Below are positions 56,174-64,000 of a stretch of 64,000 nucleotides of DNA, in pieces (the stretch's first letter is position 1; every line of letters begins with the position of its first letter). The stretch is taken from positions 53,772,783-53,836,782 of the forward strand of contig OU015500.1 of the NCBI GenBank assembly GCA_907164885.2, given 5' to 3'. The stretch is from Dolomedes plantarius. Its lineage: Eukaryota; Arthropoda; Arachnida; Araneae; Dolomedidae. The translations under genes were made by a program, and so were the position numbers. The notes beneath the pieces are model-generated. The model saw nothing but the letters and a program-made list of their open reading frames with translations, had not been told where the DNA came from and made no database searches.

Positions 56174-58016
56174 TGGGTACTCCCGGTTCGGTAAAGACAG
56201 TAATCCTTGTGTTGTTTTTAAATTTGCACTATAAGCTGCGTTTACATGGACAACAATAATACCCGGGAATTACCCGCTAACAGGGAAATCCTTTGAAGTC
56301 CGTTTACACGGGCAACATTTTCATCCTGCTTTTACCCATCTTACCGGAAGTAAAGGCCATCACATGATTCGGCAGAAGTGATCCTCATACACCATCATTC
56401 CTTGTAAATCACGTTGTGGGTTCGACCCCAGCCGGTGTCGTACTTTTCCAAATTCACTCTATTGCTATTTTTAGCTTTCCCCCTTGGAACTCCGCATTTA
56501 TCTCATTACGAAGTGTATGGTCCTGGTGAGGGCCTTTTATTTTTTCAATTGCTGTGTTTTTGACCTCGTATTCTTAAATTTTCAAAAAAAAATCATAAAA
56601 CTTTGAAAATCCAAAAAAGCTGAAAATCTTTGTATTCTTATGTTTTTTTGTATTCTTATGATATCTGCTTTTCTGGGCCTCTTACCATTATAACTATTTT
56701 ATTTTCCGTGGATCATTAGTCTTATATAATTTTTCTTCTAAATTTTCTTAACTTGTAACTCTATATTTTTTCTCTTAAAATTAATTTTTTTGTTTTAATT
56801 TAACTCCATTGTTAAATTTGTTTTCCTATTACCCGCTATTCTTACCTTAATATTTTAATTCACTACTTAAAATTTTAACTACTAAGTTCTCCTATCTTGA
56901 TTTCATATATCTTGCTTACAGGAGATAAAGTCGACACGGCGAAGATACTCCTCTTCTAAAACACAATTTCGCCTGCGTCTATTTATTATTTAAATGCAGC
57001 ACATGTCAGTCGCTGTTGATAATTATGGAACGTTTACGATATTTTCTGTTGTTTTTAAAAATAAATTTAGAAAATAGATTGGAAAAAAGGAATATAAGAA
57101 CTAGAAGATTGATGTGGATATTAGATATAATCGTACGATCTGTGGCTTCATCTCTAAATTGAAAATAATTAATTTATAAATTTTAATGTTACGTTTGATT
57201 ATTGATTATACTTATTAAATTTATTAATTTTACCATAACACTTTAAATAAAGATGTTATTGAAATTTTACTGAAATGAAATTTTATTTCTTATTTTACAT
57301 ACCATATGGTAGTACCAGTCTATTTATAATGTAATTGGAGATGGGTTTTATAAAAACTAAATGTGTCAGATCAAGAAATAAATGAAATCCTCCGGAAAAA
57401 AATAGGCACTTTTCTACTGTTTTCTTGAAAATTATGCGATTGTTAGAGGGGTTCCAGATCCCTTCATCGATCATTTGGCTGCATTTTCATGGATTCACAT
57501 GTTCAAATCCGCCATGTTTGTTTTCTACTAGCTTCCTGCTTCGAAATGCATCATGGGTAATTAGCGAGTTTTATCCTAGTTCGAAGCAGGGTCGAAAATT
57601 CACCCTGCACTTTTCCCTATATTTGTTGTCACTTATGACAATTTTGGAACTTTATACATCACACTTGCAGGCTTGTCTGCTGGCCATTTATTTAAGGGTC
57701 AAGTGCCGACACCAGAATTTAACCCCACGCCTCCAGAGGTAAATTTGAGAATCTGGAGGACTTTGCACTCACGACGAAATTAACGTGCACCAGGTGCCAT
57801 TATTGTACGCGGCGATGAATTTGCAGCGATTGTCATCGAACCAAATATGTTCAGATAACTGTTCTACTGCTCTTGCCAACTGGTCCATCGCGCCTTCAGT
57901 TGCACTATAGTTATAAAATATTTTTATGTAGATAACTCTTCCGCATTTAGCTAAAGCTGTACATTTTATATGACTCACGCGTCTTTAACTCACTGGAATT
58001 CGTTGCAATCAATTTA
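56174..58016. other. No gene seen; tRNA-like patch at 56370-56450
   Basis: Mostly non-coding. GTGGGTTCGACCCCAGCCGG (about 56425-56444) is a good T-arm/B-box sequence, and CTTGTAAATCACG before it looks like an anticodon-arm 3' half. I cannot close an acceptor stem or D arm, so it is at best a tRNA pseudogene or SINE head. A CGTTTACA.GG.CAACA motif is repeated near 56234 and 56303. The 105-codon frame at 57425-57742 has no recognisable family. Confidence 0.4.
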
Positions 58017-58028
58017 TATATATATATA

Positions 58029-59247
58029 CACTCAAGAGCCAAAACATTATGACCACCTGTCAATAACGGGTTGGCCCACCTTTGGCGCGCAACACAGCTT
58101 CAACCCGCCTTGGCATGGATGCCACAAGTCCTTGGTAGATGGCCGGAGACAGATTGTACCAGAAGTTTAAGCAACGGTCACGCAAATCCGAGATATTGCG
58201 AATTGGTGGTCTTTGAACTCTGAGCTGCCGTCCCATGACATCCCAAATGTGTTCTATCGGATTGCGATCCGGTGAGTTAGGCGGCGAGGACATTAACTGG
58301 AATTCAGCATCATGTTCCTGGAACCACTCCAACACAATTTTAGCCTTCTGACACGGGGCGTTGTCCTGTTGGAACATTCCATTTCCAGCTGGAAAAACAG
58401 AGGCCATGTAAGGGTGCAACTGGTCCGCAATGATGTTCAGATACCCTGTAGCATTCATGGTCTGCTCTACCACAAACACGGGTCCCAGAGACGCCCAAGA
58501 GAACGTCCCCCAAAGCATAATACCGCCACCACCGGCCTGTGTATGACCTACTGTACATTAAGGAAGCAACAGTTCGCCTGGAAGACGGCGTATCCTGACA
58601 CGGCCATCGGCGTAATGAATGACAAACTGTGATTCATCTGACCAGGCAACTCTCTCCCACTGATCCATGGGCCAGTCGCGATGTTCCCGGGCCCAGCGCA
58701 GGCGCAGTTGGCGATGACGCTTGGTCAGCAAAGGCACACGAGTGGGACGTTTGCTGCTTAGCCCCATATCCAACAGTGTCCGCTAAACAGTGTGCTGCGA
58801 TACTATTCTACTTGGCCCTGTATTATATTGGGCTGTCAGCTGAGCCACTGTCTGACTCCGTTTTTGCTTCACCATGCGAGACAGTCTCCGACGACCTTTT
58901 TCTTTGATAGCGTGTGGACGTCCAACACCATGTCGTCTAATGCTGGTTTCACCGTCATTCATCCACTTTGCATAAGTACTAACAACTGTAGGTCGCGAAC
59001 AACCCACGAGTCGTGCAGTTTCGGATATACTTGTTCCGAGCCTTCGAGCCATTACAATCTGCCCTCTATCAAAGTCGTTTAGATCCGCAGCCTTTCCCAT
59101 CACACACAGAAGTAAGTGAAACTATGATTCTTCAGACTCTCCAGCAGCAGTTAAATACCACTTCCACCTGATCACGTGCCTTCCACGTCATCCAGGCGAA
59201 TTCATTGCAAAATGTAGGGGTGGTCATAATGTTTTGGCTCTTGAGTG
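58029..59247 (-). mobile_element. Tc1-like transposon, nearly complete
   Basis: The first 29 bases at each end are exact inverted repeats (CACTCAAGAGCCAAAACATT, then ATGACCACC), lying in TA sequence on both sides. Length is 1219 bases. The single transposase frame (59103 down to 58060) fills most of it and is broken by only two stop codons, so this is a comparatively young copy. Confidence 0.95.
58060..59103 (-). pseudogene. Tc1-like transposase with two in-frame stops
   Basis: 348 codons in one frame from the ATG at 59103. The N-terminus [20 protein letters not shown] and [20 protein letters not shown] form the paired helix-turn-helix DNA-binding domain, with RRHGVGRP (GRPR-like hook) after it. 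First catalytic Asp in AWSDESQF (codon 156), second in FQQDNAPCQ, Glu in SPDRNPIEHIWD. Thirty-six residues separate the second Asp from the Glu, against 34 in classical Tc1. Stops are at 58783-58785 and 58558-58560; no frameshift is evident. It would cut at the 29-bp ends and insert at TA. Confidence 0.93.
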
Positions 59248-60117
<870 letters not shown>

Positions 60118-60138
60118 ATATATATATATATATATATA
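60118..60138. repeat. (TA)n microsatellite
   Basis: Short TA tract right of the MITE, presumably the continuation of the tract at 59248-59520. Confidence 0.9.
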
Positions 60139-61529
60139 ATTTGGTATTTAATTTAACTGTAAATCTTGTAATAACTTGCACTGTAGATTAGTATTTTACT
60201 AAAATGCTGGCCTAATGCATTTATGCCCAGTATCTCGTTTATCATCAAGCTTTATTTGCAACAGGATAATTATTCACTGTACAATGTTTGTTAATTTGCA
60301 AGTAAAATTTTAAAGCATAAATTATCACATCTGCAGTATGTTTATTTTGATCTTAAACCACGAATTTACGCAAATTTCTAGTGTTGCAGTTGTCCATTAA
60401 ATCTTGGAGATTCATTCCACTATATATTTTATTGAAGGAAAATAGAGTTTTATTGTGCTATTTTATATTTATCCGATTTGTAAGATCTCCCGAGAAAATG
60501 ACAATCACAGAAAAAAAATTAAGAAAGAAAAAAAAGAAAGCAAAATTATGCTGTTCGGCTAAAGTTAATGTCTGAAAATGAAGGCCGAACTTATTAATAA
60601 TTATGTAAAAAGATTTTGTTTGCTTATTTTACGAAGTTTTTAGTTTTTTCTTGAAGTTCTGTAAAAATTTAAAGGATTTCTATTTTATGATTGATATCGA
60701 AATATCACACTTGAAAACCATATCGTCATATATTTTAAACTACTAAAAATATGCGAAATGTGAGATCAATATAAAAATTGAATTCCTCCAGTTTGTACCA
60801 TTATATATAAATAAAACAAAATATAAATGTTTAAAAAAATTCATAAATTGTCTGAAATGTTATTGGACGGTTCGTTGGTAAAATGAACACAATAATCTTT
60901 AAAAATTGTCATTCTTATAATTGCATTAGAAAAGCCGAGGTATAAAAAATAATTCTTTCATATACTTTGACAAATTGTCTTTTAATTTCCCGAAAATACT
61001 GCTGCTCATAATTAGCACATCTTTATTCTGAGAATCTTTAACTATTTTTGTACATTTCACCAGTAAAAAATATCATTTTTTTATACTCAATAAATAATTT
61101 TAGTCCTTTTTACCGTATCATCAACTAAAAAGTGCTTTTTAAGTGACTTTTTTGAATAAATAAATAAAAAAACAATTGATATTCAAAAAATTATTTGTTG
61201 AAAGCGGAAGGAAAATGTCTGTGCTAAATAAATTATGCATTCACATTCATCTATTAATTATCAAAGAAGTTTGTTTTGGATATTTTGTCATAACATTTAT
61301 CCATTGATCATTTTCATGCGACTAAATTAATGATGTAAAACAGAAAGAAACCTTTTTGATCCATTAGATCAATTTTTTCATGATCCATTACATAAAAAAT
61401 ATGAATATAAACGTTTATATAGTTTAGTGAAAAAAAGGTTGTAATAATTAACCCATCGAGAGACTGGTTATAAATCAGTCTGCTGAATATTCACAACGGC
61501 AGAATTTTAGACTATAAATCACACATGAC
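60139..61529. other. No gene seen
   Basis: Very AT-rich, with short frames only. Confidence 0.5.
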
Positions 61530-62305
61530 AAAGGACTGAGCTTTTATATAAACTGTCTAGTCGCATTTAGCATTATTTTTGTGTTTATACTATGTTAAAT
61601 GTTTTTTAAGACATAATTTATTTTCCTAGAAATTTTATCTATATATATAAAAGAGCTCGTCTGTTTGTTTGTCCGCTATAGAATCATAGACTGTTTCACC
61701 CACCGGGACCAAATTCGGCACAGTTAATGTTTTGGACCCGAGAAACTTAAATCAGGAAAAACGAAATTTGGGGCTCGATTAGTTTTTTTTAAATTAATTT
61801 TTTAAGGTTTTTTGTGCCCGATAGAGGTGCGTCTACCTCCTGTGGATTCCTCTCGACCAGCTGCGTTAAGAGGGGTGGTTTGAGGATGACGGAGGGGGGA
61901 GGGTCAAATTACAATGCAGGAAAGAGGGTTGGGAATGACCTTAAAATCAGACGAAGGTCCGCAGGCTCAAAGTTTCTTTCTTTCTTATTGTTTGTATATC
62001 ATTTCAGTAGAAACGTGCTAAGCGCATTCTGTCTGGCCAGATGAACATGAAGTGCGGGAGTGCAGCCCAGTCTTTTTTTGATGGAATGCATGAAATATTT
62101 TATATCAATATATCTACCCGGGCAACGCCGGGCAATAATGCTAGTTATATATATAACACTGATTTCAAACTAGGGATTGAAGAACTGGATTTCGGTTCTC
62201 AAATTTTCTCAGTACCAGGTACTCGGGTATGACCAAGGTTTGAATAATACGCGAACTGCAAAATATTTTCCATAAATATTAAGAAAGAAAGGACTGAAAT
62301 TTTCT
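61530..62305. repeat. Tandem duplication, copy 1 (contains a Helitron)
   Basis: Without the Helitron (61638-62144) this unit is about 270 bases and aligns with 62343-62610: AAGGACTGAG, CTGTCTAGTCGCA.TTAGC, AAGACATAATTTATTTTCCT, TTGAAGAACTGGATTTCGGT, CTCGGGTATG, GAATAATACGCGAAC. Confidence 0.88.
61638..62144 (+). mobile_element. Non-autonomous Helitron
   Basis: 507 bases, starting TCTATATATATAAAAGAGCT and ending CCCGGGCAACGCCGGGCAA then TAATGCTAG. A 5-bp stem CCCGG/CCGGG (62117-62121 with 62128-62132, loop GCAACG) lies 8 bases before CTAG. It inserted between A and T. The neighbouring tandem copy (62343-62610) lacks it and reads straight through the same A-T join. Rolling-circle elements insert this way without target duplication. 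It encodes no Rep/helicase and depends on an autonomous relative. Confidence 0.92.
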
Positions 62306-62342
62306 AAAAACTGTCTAAAGACAAAGGACTGACAAAGACAAA

Positions 62343-62610
62343 GGACTGAGATTTTCTATATTTCTGTCTAGTCGCAATTAGCTTTATTTTTGTGTCTATA
62401 CTTTGTTAAATGTTTTTAAGACATAATTTATTTTCCTAGAAATTGTATTATATATATATAACACTCATTTCAAACTAGAGATTGAAGAACTGGATTTCGG
62501 TTCTCAAATTTTCTGAGTACCAGATACTCGGGTATGGCCTTGATTTGAATAATACGCGAACCGCAAAATATTTCCCATAAATATTAAGAAAAAAACTATT
62601 GATATATACT
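62343..62610. repeat. Tandem duplication, copy 2 (empty site)
   Basis: Direct copy of 61530-62305 without the Helitron. The sequence TAGAAATTGTATTATATATA spans the insertion point. Confidence 0.88.
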
Positions 62611-63821
62611 AGAGAATTTTACTTTATTGCGTAAGTTAAAAATAAATATTAATTTTCAATTTATTTTAATTAAGTTAATTTAAGGAATTGTGTTCTAATA
62701 CCCCAAATTAACCGAATTCCTTGGGAAGATATCGCGTTCTAATTTTGAATTTCGCATTAGATTAGAAATTAGATTGCATAATTTTAAATAATATTAAATT
62801 GAATGAATTTTTGTGGTTTTGAACTGCAATAAGTTAAATTTCTTATTGAAGATTTTATATGAAATAAATCAATCTAACAAAATGACACTCAATGGCATAT
62901 TTTTAACAGAAGAAGAGAATTGACTTCTGAGATGGTTAAGGTGGATCTAGTAGTTAAGATAAAGGGTTCCAAAGACATAGATAGCGATAAACTGTGTACC
63001 GTGGTAAAATTGTTTATCCCCACTGAAATGGTTTTTTTAAACCTAAGATTTACCTCTTACGAATAACCGGTTCTACAACCATTGGAACCAGGATTTCGGA
63101 TCCAATGATCTTGCCCGGAGATGCAGAGAACCGGAGAACCAGATACCCGGTTCTCGGATACCTAGATTTGTAATCCCTACTTAAAACTAAATCACTGAGA
63201 AGTAAAAAAAAAAGTCAAAGGAATATTAATAATGAGCTAGTCATATAAAACTGGTATAATGTCAAATTAAAATACACGGGAATTTAAATGAAAAAACATT
63301 CTTAGTAATCCACTGTATTTCAGCATGTTCAGCCGTGTATCTTCAGACAAATAACAAAATAGTATAATTAGATTAAATTAAATTTTATATTTATTCTTAC
63401 CTAGGTAAATCGTACGATACATGATAGAAATGGTTACAAAAAGAAAAGAAAATTTTATAAGAATAATGCACTATGGGATGCACTACGAATGGCAGTTCAC
63501 TTTAAGGGTGATCTTAATTTATAAACCTTCTTCCTGTCTCCAGAAAACTTGTGAAGATTTGTAACAGAATACACCTAATTAAACGCAAATAATATGATTC
63601 TGCATATAAACAAAGTAGGATAAAAAATTTCCACGACTAATTAATTTAAAATAATAAAACGTGAAAAAACTTTATTAAAACATATATTAAGAACCCTGAT
63701 AATATTATTAATATTTTCCACTCGATAGATTTCTTGTTGCGCATTCCCATAGTCCAAAATCGATTGATTTATAGAAACAAGTAAAATTAAAACGGCGATC
63801 ATTGAAAATGTCAAAATCCAT

Positions 63822-63826
<5 letters not shown>
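62611..63826. other. No gene seen
   Basis: AT-rich. A short CCGGTTCT or GAACCGGAGAACC motif is repeated near 63068-63165, without a clear element. Confidence 0.5.
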
Positions 63827-63903
<77 letters not shown>

Positions 63904-63909
63904 ATATAT

Positions 63910-63990
<81 letters not shown>

Positions 63991-64000
63991 ATATATAATA
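63827..64000. repeat. (TA)n microsatellite, cut by the window end
   Basis: TA dinucleotide with ATAATATA interruptions running to the last base. Confidence 0.97.

Noticed and set aside
56370..56450. A tRNA gene
   Set aside because: Only the T-arm/B-box part is good. I could not draw an acceptor stem, D arm and anticodon arm together, so I kept it as a tRNA-like patch.
57425..57742. 105-codon frame as a host exon
   Set aside because: No recognisable domain, no codon bias I can see, and no supporting splice structure.

Overview
The window reads as AT-rich intergenic DNA from an arthropod nuclear genome, most likely an arachnid (a spider is my best guess; this rests on the look of the transposon proteins and is inference). 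I found no convincing single-copy host gene, no rRNA and no complete tRNA in 64 kb. Nearly everything recognisable is a transposable element (TE), a decayed copy of one, a satellite or a microsatellite. Coding sequence is intact in only two places: one DNA-transposon transposase (44891-46582) and an unrecognised ORF in an LTR element (42846-43979).

Layout. 1-11.7 kb: dispersed and tandem duplications, a Kolobok-like MITE (2863-3607), tRNA-derived SINEs (5842-6190, 6698-6952, remnant at 10267), a foldback hairpin (6191-6325), a pogo/Tigger-like element (8780-9738) and a 536-bp tandem duplication. 11.7-14.6 kb: a decayed mariner holding a nested MITE, then a second Kolobok-like MITE. 14.7-18.1 kb: a satellite array of about 138-bp monomers with a 276-bp dimer register. 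19-22 kb: a broken mariner and a broken Tc1. 22.4-25.8 kb: a Ty3/gypsy element with both LTRs, a PBS, a PPT and a 4-bp target duplication, internally deleted. 27-31 kb: LINE and mariner fragments and a long-inverted-repeat element. 33.4-34.8 kb: a Kolobok-like MITE with a Helitron inside it. 36-38 kb: a MITE and about 320-bp tandem repeats. 40.7-48.5 kb: a four-deep nest (mariner > hAT > minus-strand LTR element > Kolobok-like transposon). 48.6-49.1 kb: a hAT MITE with a perfect 8-bp target duplication. 51.5-56.2 kb: a BEL/Pao element whose two 207-bp LTRs face each other in INVERTED orientation yet are bounded by a matching 5-bp direct repeat. 58-60.1 kb: a Tc1 element and a mariner MITE in one long TA tract. 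61.5-62.6 kb: a tandem duplication with a Helitron in one copy only. The last 170 bases are a TA microsatellite.

The window is therefore a stratified TE record. Nesting gives relative ages, and paralogous copies act as empty sites that confirm several insertions without a TSD search (Helitron 61638-62144; Helitron 33809-34526; Kolobok 44426-47260, whose removal at a single TTAA leaves the interrupted gag frame open). The most unusual objects are the inverted-LTR BEL/Pao element, the Kolobok-like element with intact transposase plus three related MITEs, and a gag-bearing LTR element that carries an unrecognised acidic 377-codon ORF instead of a polymerase.

All coordinates and identities were counted by eye. 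Family names rest on recognised motifs and element ends, not on database searches.
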